Numbered from the stretch's first letter, positions 52,601-60,018 are shown. The stretch is DNA of 64,000 nt from Gari tellinella (GCA_922989275.2 OV277857.1:744001-808000), one strand, 5' to 3'. Translations and numbers: made by a program. The notes: generated from the letters alone by a model not told the origin.

Positions 52601-55600
52601 TTAATGGTAAAAACAATTCAAGGTTATAATAAAAGTGAGGTTTAACTGTGCATTGTAGTTATATTGTTTCAATTTCAGAGAAATATTTCTCGGCCTTTGT
52701 GTGTTTTCTATTATTCAATGCTGGTGATTGGAGTGGCCGATCTATAGCTGGATCCGTGCAGGTTGTAAGTATATGTAGGGTTACAGTCATACAGTAGGGC
52801 TCCAGATCAGGGGAGTATTTCAATAAACTTAAATCTTTATTTCTGCATTAAACCCTATGGTGTCACTACTCATTAGAATTGTCTCTTGGAGACGATTTGA
52901 ATGAGTAGTGACACTATAGGATTTGGTGCTGAAATGAGCGAGAAACCGTTGGATTTGTTCAGTTTACTCCCTCTTATCTGGAGCCCTGATACAGTTGTAT
53001 GGAGGTTTAAATCAGGTCAAACATTCATTTTTAGCTCGCCTGTTCGTAGAACAGCAGAGCTAATGTCATACCCCCGGCGTGAGCGTGATCGTGAGCGTGG
53101 GCGTGGGCGTGGCCAAGGTTAAAGTTTTTTGGACGAGTTGTTTTAAAGCTTAATATTTGTGCTAGGGTTATGAAATTTTGTATGGAGGTTCATTTGGGAT
53201 TAAACATTGATGTCATGATGTTGGAATTTAAAAATAATTTTAATTTATGTCAATTTTCGACATGTTTTGGACTTAGGTTTTTCGACTTCAAATCACCACG
53301 TTAAAGTTTTTTGGACGGGTTGTTTTAAAGCTTAATATTTGTGCTAGGGTTATGAAATTTTGTATGGAGGTTCATTTGGGGTTAAACATTGATGTCATGA
53401 TGTTGGAATTTAAAAATAATTTTAATTTATGTCAATTTTCGACATGTTTTGGACTTAGGTTTTTCGACTTCAAATCACCACGTTAAAGTTTTTTGGACGG
53501 GTTGTTTTAAAGCTTAATATTTGTGCTAGGGTTATGAAATTTTGTATGGAGGTTCATTTGGAGTTAAACATTGATGTCATGATGTTGGAATTTAAAAATA
53601 ATTTTAATTTATGTCAATTTTCGACATGTTTTGGACTTAGGTTTTTCGACTTCAAATCACCACGTTAAAGTTTTTTGGACGGGTTGTTTTAAAGCTTAAT
53701 ATTTGTGCTAGGGTTATGAAATTTTGTATGGAGGTTCATTTGGGGTTATACATTGATGTCATGATGTTGGAATTTAAAAATAATTTTAATTTATGTCAAT
53801 TTTCGACATGTTTTGGACTTAGGTTTTTCGACTTCAAATCACCACGTTAAAGTTTTTTGGACGGGTTGTTTTAAAGCTTAATATTTGTGCTAGGGTTATG
53901 AAATTTTGTATGGAGGTTCATTTGGGGTTAAACATTGATGTCATGATGTTGGAATTTAAAAATAATTTTAATTTATGTCAATTTTCGACATGTTTTGGAC
54001 TTAGGTTTTTCGACTTCAAATCACCACGTTAAAGTTTTTTGGACGGGTTGTTTTAAAGCTTAATATTTGTGCTAGGGTTATGAAATTTTGTATGGAGGTT
54101 CATTTGGGGTTAAACATTGATGTCATGATGTTGGAATTTAAAAATAATTTTAATTTATGTCAATTTTCGACATGTTTTGGACTTAGGTTTTTCGACTACA
54201 AACCAACAGGTTAAAGTTTTTTGGACGGGTTATTTTAAAGTTTAATACTTGTGCTAGGGTGCTTAAATTTTGTATGGAGGTTCATTAGGGGTCAAACATT
54301 GATGTGATGAAGTTGAAATTTAAAATGATTTTAATTTTTGTAAATATTTGACACGCTTTGGACTTGGGTGTTTTCCTACTAAACACCAGGTTAAATATTT
54401 TTGGACGGGTTGCTTTATAGTTTTATACTTGTGCTAAGGTGCTGAAATTTTGTATGGAGGTTCATTAGGAGTCAAACATTGATGTTATGAAGATGAAATT
54501 TAAATATAATTTTAATATTTGTCAATTTTTGACACGATTTGGACTTAGTTGTTTTGACTTCAAATCACCAGGTTAAAGGTTGCACGGGTTGTTTAAAGTT
54601 TAATGAAACTAGACTAAGACTCAACATTAATTTAATAATAGTTCTAAACTGAAAATTTCTTTTCTTTTGATACAAGATGTTTTTTAGACCTAAACTTTAA
54701 ACAGGCGAGCATCAGGTGGCTTTGACACCCATTTCTGGTAAGCTTTATATAATAGAGGCTATGTATATTTGGCATTTGTACTCAACTGAAGAAGCCCTTG
54801 AACCTAGTAAAACTTGGATCATGTCGGACAAAGGTCAAGGTCATTATGAGGTCAAATAGGCTGAATTTAACCTTTGCCATAACTTTGAAACTTCATGTGA
54901 TAGAGATTTTATATTTAACATGACTGTGTACCCTAGATGCCCTTGAGCCTAGTACAGCTTTGGTCATGTCAGGAAAAGGTCGACTTGACAAGATGTTGTC
55001 AGGGTCTGCACTTTATTATAACAATTGTTTGACTTGAATCTGCACTATCAAACATTTTCCTTAGTTTATTGTGTTTCCCTGTCAAACTAGTAAAAACGAG
55101 ACTACTTTACAGTGTTCCTTTTTGGCTGGTATAGTAAGCACCAAACTTTATTTAGCGTAAACATCAAGATTTTGTTTTAGCTCTGTTTGTGGATATACAA
55201 GACTGTATAAATTGGAGCTATTGTCTTCAGTAGAGGAATAAACTTAATGCGTAAATATGTGTATCTATGGAGTAAAGGGTTAAACAATTCCACCTCAACA
55301 TGAAATCATGACTTGGGTAAAGAGCCTATGTGTGTGTGTTTTCATTTCACAGCCCAGCGACAGGTCCTCTAAGACCCTCTTGTTTCTTGCTGTTTTACGT
55401 GTTGGCTTCATACCTCTACTGATGAACTGTAATGCTCACCCACGACACAATCCAACTGTATACTTCCATAGTGACTGGTACCCTGTGTCATTTATCACCC
55501 TGTTAGGACTGACCAATGGCTACCTGGGAACACTGGCTATGATGTATGGACCCAAGTAAGTACTCATAATATGTACAGTCATTGTGAAAATTAACACTAG

Positions 55601-57052
55601 TGGTTGTGTTACTCCTTCCTTTATATCTTTTTTCAGTGGTTTAACCCTCTACCCCATAAATACCCGTTTTTATGCCATCGGCATCTGAAGATGCGGAGGC
55701 ATATAGTAATCCTCCTGTCCGTCCGTAACAAGGTTAAGTAGATTTTACCGTTTCGTCTAGCATCAACACCGCTTACTCTTGATTGTTGCCTTGGACCATT
55801 CCCTATCCACCAATGTCACCCAACCTTGATTTGACTTTGACCTTGACCTAATTTGGACTTATAATATTTTGAATAGGCTATTTCTTGGTTAACTAGATTT
55901 TACCGTTTCGTCTAGCATCAACACTACTTACTACAATGCTTCAATACTTATACAGTTATTGCCATGGACCATTACTGACTCATATTACCCAAGCTCAGTT
56001 TGACCTTGACCTAATTTGGTCACTGAAATTCAAAGTATATTGTCAAGGATGCCACCGGGGGGCATAAGCGTTTATTGAACGCGCAGCCCAGTCTTGTTAC
56101 ACCTTTAATTAATTCCTCTTCTAAAAAAATTGTTCCAGATTATACTATCGCAAGTAAAAATCATAAGAAATACTTTCTATACTCTAGCAGATAATAACTT
56201 AAAGCAGGTTGAAAGTAAAGCAGAATGGGTCTTAATGCACATTCTGCTTTTCTTTCAATCTGCTTTAAGTGATCACATATCTTCAAAAGTAGAAATGCGG
56301 TAATGGGTTAAAACAGATGGCTACTTACAGCAAACAGAAAGACTTAAGTAAAACAGATAGCGTTGAATATCATAAGTATCTGGTTAAGTGTCTGTGCATC
56401 TGTAAAATGGGGGGAACATGGGATTGCCACATTAGGAGTCATGTGCCATTGATTTAAAAAAATGGATATATGACAATGTTTACATGGTAAAATGTACAAG
56501 TATGAACTAGTTGAAGTGAAACTCACATAGCTTACAGGTGGTACATGCAATAAGAACATGGTCCCTAATGAAATTGAGCAAAATCAGATCACAGGATCAA
56601 GAGGTGCCCTTGAAGTAGAACATTTTACCGGTAATCTTTTACATTGTTTATGCAATAAAAGCCACAGTTATGCATCTTTTGTACTGCATTTAAAACAGCT
56701 ATATGTTATTGTATTTTCTGTACAGTAAAACCTCTCTAATACAACCAATAAATTAGGTTCATTACTAGGTGTTTACGACAGATTACTGCTTAAATCAAGG
56801 TGACAGTAAAACAGAAAGCTCCTTTAGGAGCTTTCTGTTTTACTGTCTCCTTGCTTTAAGCTGTCACATGTATTGTATGTAATCAAATAGTCTTATTTTA
56901 AGTGGTGGTTTTACTGTACATGTATTTAATGTTTTTTCAGGCGTGTGGCGTCGGGTATGGCAGAGACTACGGGAGCCATTATGTCATCATGTCTGACCTT
57001 TGGCCTTGTGTCAGGGTCACTGTTTGCCATTCTGTTGATGCACTTCTTGTGA
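37633..57052 (+). CDS. SLC29A3: Equilibrative nucleoside transporter, ENT3-like, complete, 12 exons
   Basis: Joined exons: 37633-37691, 40833-40914, 42493-42647, 44322-44416, 45372-45422, 48022-48254, 50153-50183, 50900-50994, 51736-51847, 52679-52764, 55353-55555, 56941-57052. Together 1314 bases: 437 residues plus TGA. SLC29 proteins carry nucleosides down their gradient through an 11-helix bundle. Visible: TM1 with LGSLIPWNFFITAS; the ESYLTVAS helix; TM4-5 SLFGLASLFP and TGQAVGG; TM8 with DWSGRS, whose Asp321 and Arg325 match the conserved Asp/Arg pair (341/345 of human ENT1); GLTNGYLGTLAMMYGPK; and AETTGAIMS near the end. The TM6-TM7 loop is short (about 40 residues), which explains the length below the usual 456-475. 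Similarity is greatest to ENT3 (FITAxxYxxxKLRN, ESYLxVAST, SNGYLxTLAxxYGPK), and the N-tail has a DPLL dileucine, so an endolysosomal site is possible but inferred. Subfamily choice is from memory; ENT1/2 is the alternative. Confidence 0.94.
37747..37946. repeat. hAT-like MITE
   Basis: TTCCAGATAAGGTGAG to CTTATTTGGAGCCCTG with an intact CTCATTAGAATCGTCTCTTC / GAGACGATTCTAATGAG hairpin. Begins 56 bases after ENT exon 1. Confidence 0.75.
38128..38320. repeat. hAT-like MITE
   Basis: CAGGGCTCCACATAAGAGGG to ATATCTGGAGCTCTG, flanked by GAACA on both sides. In ENT intron 1. Confidence 0.8.
38650..39920. repeat. 299-bp tandem duplication, first copy split by an insertion
   Basis: CATTTTGTCTAATGTTAAAG through TCTAAATGCATGGACTAAAG and AGCGAAGCA occurs at 38650-39621 (with the insert) and at 39622-39920 (without it). 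The copies also differ by a small TTTCCTAAATATTTTAA indel. Confidence 0.85.
38854..39550. mobile_element. Non-autonomous TIR element, 697 bp
   Basis: Ends ACCGTATTTCTTCCAAGTCT / TTGGGCCAC and the inverse TGGCCCAAGACTTGGAAGAA / ATACA. CTTGGGCCAC recurs just inside both ends as a sub-terminal repeat. The empty site is the second duplicate at about 39838. No transposase ORF; family unknown. Confidence 0.8.
39945..40649 (+). repeat. AGCTCACC-family element, head missing
   Basis: Body phrases (ATTTGGCACA, TTCTAGACATCCTTCACC, CTTGGGGTCAAAAACGACC) and the tail TTGAGCGAAATATGGCCTGT then GGACCTCTTGTTAG match 46309-47702. Confidence 0.65.
40833..40914 (+). CDS. SLC29A3: ENT exon 2 (residues 20-47)
   Basis: Codes RWNKVYFIFYLLGLGSLIPW and NFFITASD, the signature first transmembrane segment. 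Acceptor TGTCACTCCAG, donor GAT|GTAAGT. Confidence 0.96.
40929..41025. repeat. TTAA MITE family A, left-end fragment
   Basis: TTATCCCTTTACTCCATAG and about 80 bases, 15 bases after the ENT exon 2 donor. Confidence 0.6.
41095..41180. repeat. MITE family B stem-loop
   Basis: CAAACTGTGTAGACCCTTGT and the inverse around CTCTCAGGAGCAG. Confidence 0.6.
41271..41350. repeat. MITE family C stem-loop
   Basis: TTTGCAAACAGTTTGGATTC and GATCCAGACTGTTTGAAATGC around CACATAAAAGATTATGCATC. Confidence 0.6.
41413..41664. repeat. TTAA MITE family A, complete
   Basis: TTAACCCTTTACCCAATAAC to ATATGGGAAAGGGTTAA; centre GTGCCTTAATGCAC. Confidence 0.8.
41990..42060. repeat. MITE family B stem-loop
   Basis: AGCCTGATCAGAGGGCTCCT and GGAACCCTCTGATCAGAGTC pair with few mismatches. 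Confidence 0.65.
42165..42322. repeat. Tc1/mariner-like MITE, complete
   Basis: TA-flanked CAGTAAAACCTCTCTATAGT and the inverse GTTATAGGGAGGTTTTACTG. Its right end abuts the 77-bp repeat that carries the ENT exon 3 acceptor. Confidence 0.85.
42323..42501 (+). repeat. 77-bp tandem repeat of a splice acceptor
   Basis: AG dinucleotides after pyrimidine tracts end at 42338, 42364, 42388, 42415, 42441, 42465 and 42492, spaced 26, 24, 27, 26, 24, 27. The whole set repeats with period 77, made of three subunits of about 26 bases. The last AG (42492) is the true exon 3 acceptor. Confidence 0.9.
42493..42647 (+). CDS. SLC29A3: ENT exon 3 (residues 48-98)
   Basis: Codes YFKYKLRNTTSEDYLNP, the TM1-TM2 loop, then SMFESYLTVASTTANLLFNF, TM2. 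The acceptor TCTTTTCAG and the first nine exon bases belong to a 77-bp tandem repeat that offers several alternative acceptors. Donor AAAAG|GTAAGT. Confidence 0.95.
42697..43179. repeat. Two TTAA MITE family A copies in 232-bp tandem
   Basis: TTAGTCATTACCATATA then TTTTAACCCATTACCCTATA begins each copy (42671 and 42903). The first is cut short, the second runs to GGGGTAATGGGTTAA. Starts 50 bases after ENT exon 3. Confidence 0.8.
43556..43800. repeat. MITE family B, near-complete
   Basis: Starts TTAACACATTCAACCCTAGC, has the perfect hairpin GTAGACCCTGATCAGAGGGC / inverse around CTCCTTAAGGAG (43633-43698), and ends TTCAGGGTTGAATGAG. The TTAA start and inverse end make it a second TTAA-bounded family. 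Confidence 0.75.
43815..43996. repeat. MITE family C copy
   Basis: Starts TTAACCCCTTTGCTGC; hairpin AAACTGTTAGGATCCTGATC / GATCAGGATCCAAACTGTTT; then GCAGACAACAACTTTTTAA, shared with the next element. Confidence 0.65.
43993..44225. repeat. TTAA MITE family A
   Basis: TTAACCCATTACTCAATAATA to TGTGGTAATGGGTTAA; half of the centre is deleted. Shares its left TTAA with the preceding copy. Confidence 0.75.
44322..44416 (+). CDS. SLC29A3: ENT exon 4 (residues 99-130)
   Basis: Codes RICLRTRMISSLLLTIAMFL and LTVVLTKVNTDK, TM3, matching the family pattern (ITALVKVDT). Acceptor TTTCTTTTCAG, donor AAT|GTAAGT. Confidence 0.95.
44508..44700. repeat. hAT-like MITE
   Basis: AGAGCTCCAGATAAAGG to CTTATCTGGTGCCCTG with the CTCATTAGTATTGTCTCTTC / GAGGCTATTCTAATGAG centre. 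Confidence 0.75.
44771..44970. repeat. TTAA MITE family A, decayed
   Basis: TTAACCCCTTAATCCATAG, the AGCAGGCTGAAAAAAACAC arm and TATGCCTTATGGCACA centre; right end lost. Confidence 0.6.
45372..45422 (+). CDS. SLC29A3: ENT exon 5 (residues 131-147)
   Basis: A 51-base exon coding WQNNFLIITLVTAIIIN, start of TM4. Acceptor CTTTTTCAG, donor AATG|GTAAGC. Confidence 0.94.
45579..46025. repeat. 185-bp segment duplicated, period 262
   Basis: GTAGTTTGAATCCAGA through GTATTTATGAGAGTTGGTTG then CTTAAC occurs at 45579 and 45841, almost identical. In ENT intron 5. Confidence 0.85.
46022..46214. repeat. MITE family B-like, TTAA-bounded
   Basis: TTAACTCTTTCCTCCCTGAA to GGGCTCAAAGAGTTAA; flanking TTAA intact, central hairpin replaced by a short repeat of the CACTGTTTGCA phrase. 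Confidence 0.6.
46309..47702 (+). repeat. AGCTCACC-hairpin element, full length
   Basis: Head TTTAGCTCACCTGAGCC / GGCTCAAGGTGAGCT and GTCCGGCGTCCGGCGTC. The body is four copies of a unit of about 300 bases (GGCCAGAGCTTAGATATTTG, GTTCCGGTCGGTTGCATAAG). The tail CAGGTGAGCGAAATATGCCC ends GGGGCTCTTGTTT. No ORF longer than about 75 codons. Confidence 0.8.
47761..47954. repeat. hAT-like MITE
   Basis: CAGGGCTCCAAATAAGAGGG to TTCTTGAGCTCTTG; flanks share TCAAA. Confidence 0.75.
48022..48254 (+). CDS. SLC29A3: ENT exon 6 (residues 148-225)
   Basis: Codes VVGASLFGLASLFPAKYMQ, then TMTGQAVGGLFAALANIMSL and a further hydrophobic segment (TFFLVATGCSTMTLIGFCCL): TM4 end, TM5 and TM6. Acceptor TTCTATTACAG, donor ATA|GTAAGT. 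A truncated TTAA MITE begins about 20 bases after the donor. Confidence 0.96.
48275..48365. repeat. TTAA MITE family A, left-end fragment
   Basis: TTAACCCATTAACCCATACC and about 70 bases; starts 21 bases after the ENT exon 6 donor. Confidence 0.65.
48494..49561. mobile_element. 1.07-kb Tc1/mariner-like non-autonomous element
   Basis: TA-flanked. CAGTCGAGACTGTCTTCAGC then GACC, and the inverse GGTCGCTAAGACAGTCTCGA then CAG. The interior is low-copy AT-rich DNA with no transposase. TCGC and GGTCGCT motifs repeat inside each end. Confidence 0.8.
49800..50043. repeat. TTAA MITE family A
   Basis: TATCCCATTACCCCATAGCC to TATGGATAAATTGGGTAA; centre GTGCCTTAAGGCAC perfect. Confidence 0.75.
50153..50183 (+). 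CDS. SLC29A3: ENT exon 7, 31-base microexon (residues 226-235)
   Basis: Codes DYSKYHINEI, the start of the cytoplasmic loop after TM6. Acceptor TTTATTTTCAG, donor ATAG|GTATGT. Kept because it alone restores the frame from exon 6 (phase 0) to exon 8 (phase 1) and its sequence resembles the family RYY/KYY loop start. Confidence 0.88.
50395..50462. repeat. MITE family C stem-loop
   Basis: GACAGCTTGAATCCAGATC and GATCTTGATTCAAGCTGTTT around GACGACACATTAGGCAGCATC. Confidence 0.65.
50618..50801. repeat. Tc1/mariner-like MITE
   Basis: CAGTCAAACTTCGATATCTC to CAAGTTCGAATTATCACAGT; same family as 4086-4255. A 3' piece of a hAT-like MITE (50819-50881) follows and ends 18 bases before ENT exon 8. Confidence 0.75.
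50900..50994 (+). CDS. SLC29A3: ENT exon 8 (residues 236-267)
   Basis: Codes the hydrophilic loop GDTFNGALQSEENLHLLPNQ then HGFGYFKHIVKQ, leading to TM7. Acceptor CTTTCTTTCAG, donor CAG|GTAAGT. Confidence 0.92.
51451..51664. repeat. MITE family C, complete, TTAA-bounded
   Basis: TTAACCCTTAGCCTGCC to GGCGGGCTAAGGGTTAA, with a perfect central hairpin AACAGCTTGGATCCGGATGA / inverse around GACGCCGAGTAACTCGGCGTC (51487-51555). Shares TTAA and CCC ends with family A but not its interior. Confidence 0.85.
51736..51847 (+). CDS. SLC29A3: ENT exon 9 (residues 268-304)
   Basis: Codes IWTEGLTVCLVFFVTLSCFP then AVASAILSVQKGSDPW, TM7 with the FPAV motif and the following extracellular loop. Acceptor TGCCTTTCAG, donor ACAG|GTGAGA. 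Confidence 0.95.
52679..52764 (+). CDS. SLC29A3: ENT exon 10 (residues 305-333)
   Basis: Codes EKYFSAFVCFLLFNAGDWSG then RSIAGSVQV, TM8 with the conserved Asp/Arg pair (D321, R325). Two donors are possible: GTT|GTAAGT at 52765 (chosen, stronger) and CAG|GTTGTA at 52762. They differ by one in-frame Val. Confidence 0.95.
52795..52988. repeat. hAT-like MITE beside ENT exon 10
   Basis: AGGGCTCCAGATCAGG to CTTATCTGGAGCCCTG; ATACAGT on each side is the probable target duplication. It begins 31 bases after the exon 10 donor. Confidence 0.85.
53031..53117 (+). repeat. AGCTCGCC head and GCGTGG microsatellite
   Basis: TTTAGCTCGCCTGTTCGTAG / AACAGCAGAGCTAA head followed by CGTGAGCGTGATCGTGAGCG and (GGGCGT) repeats, leading straight into the 182-bp satellite. 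Confidence 0.7.
53118..54610. repeat. 182-bp satellite, eight copies
   Basis: GTTAAAGTTTTTTGGACG starts units at 53118, 53300, 53482, 53664, 53846, 54028, 54210, 54390 and 54572 (the last partial). Six copies are almost identical; the two on the right are clearly diverged. AT-rich, no ORF. In ENT intron 10. Confidence 0.95.
55353..55555 (+). CDS. SLC29A3: ENT exon 11 (residues 334-400)
   Basis: Codes SSKTLLFLAVLRVGFIPLLM, then VYFHSDWYPVSFITLLGLTN and GYLGTLAMMYGP: TM9 and TM10, with the family motif LGLSNGYLxTL. Acceptor TTTCATTTCACAG, donor CCAA|GTAAGT. Confidence 0.96.
55641..56311. repeat. TTAA MITE family A split by a GTCCGTCCG element
   Basis: Left part TTAACCCTCTACCCCATAAA to CCCGTTTTTA (55641-55674), right part CACCTTTAATTAATTCCTC to GGTAATGGGTTAA (56098-56311). 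Confidence 0.8.
55675..56097 (+). mobile_element. GTCCGTCCG-family element, nested
   Basis: Head TGCCATCGGCATCTGAAGAT, then CCTCCTGTCCGTCCGTAAC, two body repeats (TTTTACCGTTTCGTCTAGCA) and the tail GGGGGGCATAAGCGTTTATT to CAGTCTTGTTA. Same as 61922-62551. Confidence 0.75.
56723..56916. repeat. Tc1/mariner-like MITE next to ENT exon 12
   Basis: CAGTAAAACCTCTCTAATAC to AGTGGTGGTTTTACTG, TA-flanked, with a perfect inner hairpin CAGTAAAACAGAAAGCTCCT / inverse. An intact TTAA at 56790-56793 is the empty site corresponding to the nested insertion at 3260. Confidence 0.8.
56941..57052 (+). CDS. SLC29A3: ENT exon 12, terminal coding exon (residues 401-437)
   Basis: Codes RVASGMAETTGAIMSSCLTF then GLVSGSLFAILLMHFL and TGA: TM11, ending close to the usual ENT C-terminus. 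Acceptor TGTTTTTTCAG. The acceptor lies 24 bases after the end of a Tc1-like MITE. Confidence 0.96.
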
Positions 57053-57214
57053 TAAGGATCCACGGGGGCAAGGAGTGCTGGTACCAAAATACCATGAGAT
57101 ATAGAGGCTGACTGCATCACAAAACTGATATGGACTTTGAAATGTGGCATCTGCTTACAGATAATGGTCTTAAACCTTTCAGCATTAAAGTACCGATATT
57201 ACTGCTGTGAAGTT

Positions 57215-57900
57215 TATGAAGTTGGACTAGTGGCAAACACTGTAGACTGTTTCAATGCCCTGTATCTGATGTATCAGTAGATCTGTAACTATCTTACTGT
57301 TTGAGTCTCGTTTTGGCCCACCTGAGCAAAATGCTCAAGGTGAGCTCTTTTGTCTTACCTAGATCTGTGAAGTTGGACTAGTGGCAAACACTGTAGACTG
57401 TTTCCATGCCCTGTTCCTGAAGCGTGTTCAATTACCATTGTTTGCAGTTTAGGTTAGCCGTTTGTGCCCAATGTGCAGCGTGCAGAGTACAGCAGAGGAA
57501 AAGTTTTCTTTCCAAATAACCCCTGTTATACTTAAACTTTTATTTTCATTGCAAACAATTTAGAGCCAGATCAGAATCTGGCGTCTGATCAGGCTCCAAA
57601 CTGTTTGCCACTCAGATTAAAACCGGTAGCCTGCATTGTCAAAATGTTGTCATTTTCTATATTTTATTGCAATGCGTTTACGTTTGAACGAAAGAATTAG
57701 GTTTTCTCCACTGTGTTTTAGTCTGGTATCCAACTCGCAATCAATGGCCATCGATGGCCATCGATTTCTTTAGTGAACTCATCACTGATGTATTAGTAGA
57801 TCTGTAACTATCTTACTGTTTGAGTCTCGTTTTGGCCCACCTGAGCAAAATGCTCAAGGTGAGCTTTTGTGGTCACTTACTTTTGTCTTACCTAGATCTG
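57215..57900. repeat. Duplicated phrases downstream of the ENT stop
   Basis: GAAGTTGGACTAGTGGCAAA recurs at 57219 and 57370. The AGCTCACC head (GGCCCACCTGAGCAAAATGC then TCAAGGTGAGCT) with its left flank recurs near 57281 and 57799. A family C hairpin (CAATTTAGAGCCAGATCAGA / inverse) lies at 57549-57608. This may be ENT 3'UTR. Confidence 0.6.
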
Positions 57901-57903
57901 TCT

Positions 57904-58142
57904 ATCCCATTTACCCCCATAGCCTGTTTCTAGTTTTGAAGATAGGTGAGCACTTAAAGCAGGTGGAAAGTAAAGCAGAATGCGCCTTGAGGCGCATTCT
58001 GCTTTACTTACAACCTGCTTTAAGGTGCAATCTGTTAGGATATAAAAATATTTCTTATGGTACTTATTCATGACTCTATAAATGGGAACTATCTTTTTCA
58101 GTAGGGGCGTAAATTAAAGGTGTATTTATGAGGTAATAGGCT
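57904..58142. repeat. TTAA MITE family A
   Basis: TCCCATTTACCCCCATAGCC to TATGAGGTAATAGGCTA; centre GCGCCTTGAGGCGC. Terminal TTAA lost. Confidence 0.75.
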
Positions 58143-58262
58143 ATAGTCTGTCCTCATTATCTTGCTACTAAACAGGAACAGGTTAGTTTGCAGAGGTTAC
58201 TCACCTGAGTCACAACAAGGCCCAGCGTTAAAAATAAAAAGTTTGAGTTGAGTCTGAGTGTG

Positions 58263-58450
58263 GTCTCCCTGGCCTAGTGGTAAAGTCACTGTGACCTATT
58301 ACATCACTAAGCGATTAGGACTTTGAGTTTGAATCCCAGTCTGGTTGTTCAGATTTTTCATGTGAGGATGCCTTCCAGCTGGCATGCAGAAAGTTGGTGG
58401 TTTTACCCAGTTGCCGCTTTGAAAAATCATAACAGATCAAATTAAAATCT
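58263..58450 (+). repeat. tRNA-derived SINE
   Basis: Pol III A-box-like TGGCCTAGTGGT and B-box-like GAGTTTGAATCCC 50-60 bases apart, then a body ending CTTTGAAAAATCATAACAGA. A head-less relative is at 58985-59135 (ends AAAATCATAACAAATAAAC). Confidence 0.65.
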
Positions 58451-58457
58451 ATGCACA

Positions 58458-58523
58458 TTCTCAAGCATTTGATTGGTCAGATTTGAGCCTAGGCTCTAAT
58501 CTGACCAATCAAATGCTTGAGAA
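58458..58523. repeat. Near-perfect 33-bp inverted repeat
   Basis: TTCTCAAGCATTTGATTGGT and on to GAGCCT is followed without a spacer by AGGCTC and the inverse ATCTGACCAATCAAATGCTT. The phrase GACCAATCAAATGTTTGAGA also occurs at 40738. Confidence 0.85.
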
Positions 58524-59187
58524 CGATTTCAGACTCAACTCAAACTCTTTATGAGCATCGACCCAGGTCACTCCGGCTGTCGTGTCTCATGATGCAGCTC
58601 ATTGTCTTTGCAAAAATTTAATGTAAGCATTACTGTTGCTTAGATAATCCTGAATCATGTATATTTTGTTTGAGCTGTATTTCTTGTAAATATTTGGGAG
58701 TTTTAAAACCACAAAACTTTACCCATTTGCCCCTCCGATATTATTAAACCTTCAGAGCACAGAGTTCTCAAGGTGACTTTGGTGATGCCCCTGTGTCTGT
58801 TGTCTGTTTGTCCGCTAACAATTTCAAACAATTTCCTCTCAGGTACATACTGAATGGTACTGAGTTTCAAAAGTTGTTCAAAGATAATGAATGTGGCTAT
58901 AGGTCCTGTTGCCATGGTAACCATGCACGATAACTAAAAAAAAATCTTCTCCAAAAGGACTGGTCCTATTTCAGTTTGGTTTGTAGAAGATCAGTGGTTC
59001 TACCCTGTTGCCAAACGGTGCTTTTAAGTGTATAAAGGGCATCTTGGGTCTTCCTCCACCTGTAATAAGCTGGATGCAGCTTTATGACTGAAATGCTTTT
59101 AAGAGCTATATAAAATCATAACAAATAAACAAATCAGATCAAGGCTTGGGTGTGCACTTCAGGACCTCACGGCCTTCTTGTTTGTTA

Positions 59188-59379
59188 CAGGGCTCCAGAT
59201 AAGGGGAGTATTTCAAAATTTAAAATCTTTATTTCTGCTTTAAACCTTATGGTGTCACTACTCATTAGAATCGTCTCTTCGAGACGATTCTAATGAGTAG
59301 TAACACCATAGGATTTGGTGGTGAATAAGTGAGAAAATGTTGGATTTGTGCAGATAACTTTTCCTGATCTGGAGCCCAG
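59188..59379. repeat. hAT-like MITE
   Basis: CAGGGCTCCAGATAAGGGGA to CTGATCTGGAGCCCAG with a perfect central hairpin; TGTTA at both flanks. Confidence 0.85.
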
Positions 59380-59554
59380 TGTTAATTGGTTTTCAGGATG
59401 AAAGTTTATAATATTTGTTTGTATTTAATTTTGCAATAACCGTGTACTATGTATTTAGTGTACAGTTAAGGTTTTACAGGGTTTTCTTGTTGAGATTGAG
59501 CACTATAATAATCTGTTCACTCATTCAACTATTGGAAACTCCTTTTGATGCATT

Positions 59555-59905
59555 TTAACCCTTTACCCCATAGCCTGTTTCTAGTTTTGAAGACAGGGGA
59601 CCACTTAAAGCAGGTTTAAAGTAAAGCAGAGTGTGCTGTAAAAAAAAATTCTGTTTTACTTTTAGCCTGCTTTAAATTACCAACTGCTTGGATAAATATA
59701 ATATTGCTTATGATACATATTCATCATTGTATAAATTGGAACTGTGGAAGAATGAATAAAATACGTTAAAAAGGGGTTTCTATATTCTTAAGTGGAGGAA
59801 TAAATTTAATTTCTTATGTTACATATTCGTTACTGTATAAAATGGAACTTTCGGAAGAATGAATTAAATACGTTAGAAAGGTGTATATATGGAGTAAAGG
59901 GTTAA
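59555..59905. repeat. TTAA MITE family A with internal duplication
   Basis: TTAACCCTTTACCCCATAGC to GGAGTAAAGGGTTAA; the right 100 bases are present twice. Confidence 0.75.
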
Positions 59906-60018
59906 ATCATTATAACTGGGTCACAGTTTAGCCATTGTTGGAATTTTATGTTGCGAAATTTGTCTGGAGCATAACTCTAGTCAGTTATCATTTATTCATT
60001 TTCAAACATCCTTGTTTA

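Noticed and set aside
58263..58330. A functional tRNA gene
   Set aside because: A- and B-box-like motifs are present, but the arms do not form a complete cloverleaf and a SINE body follows.
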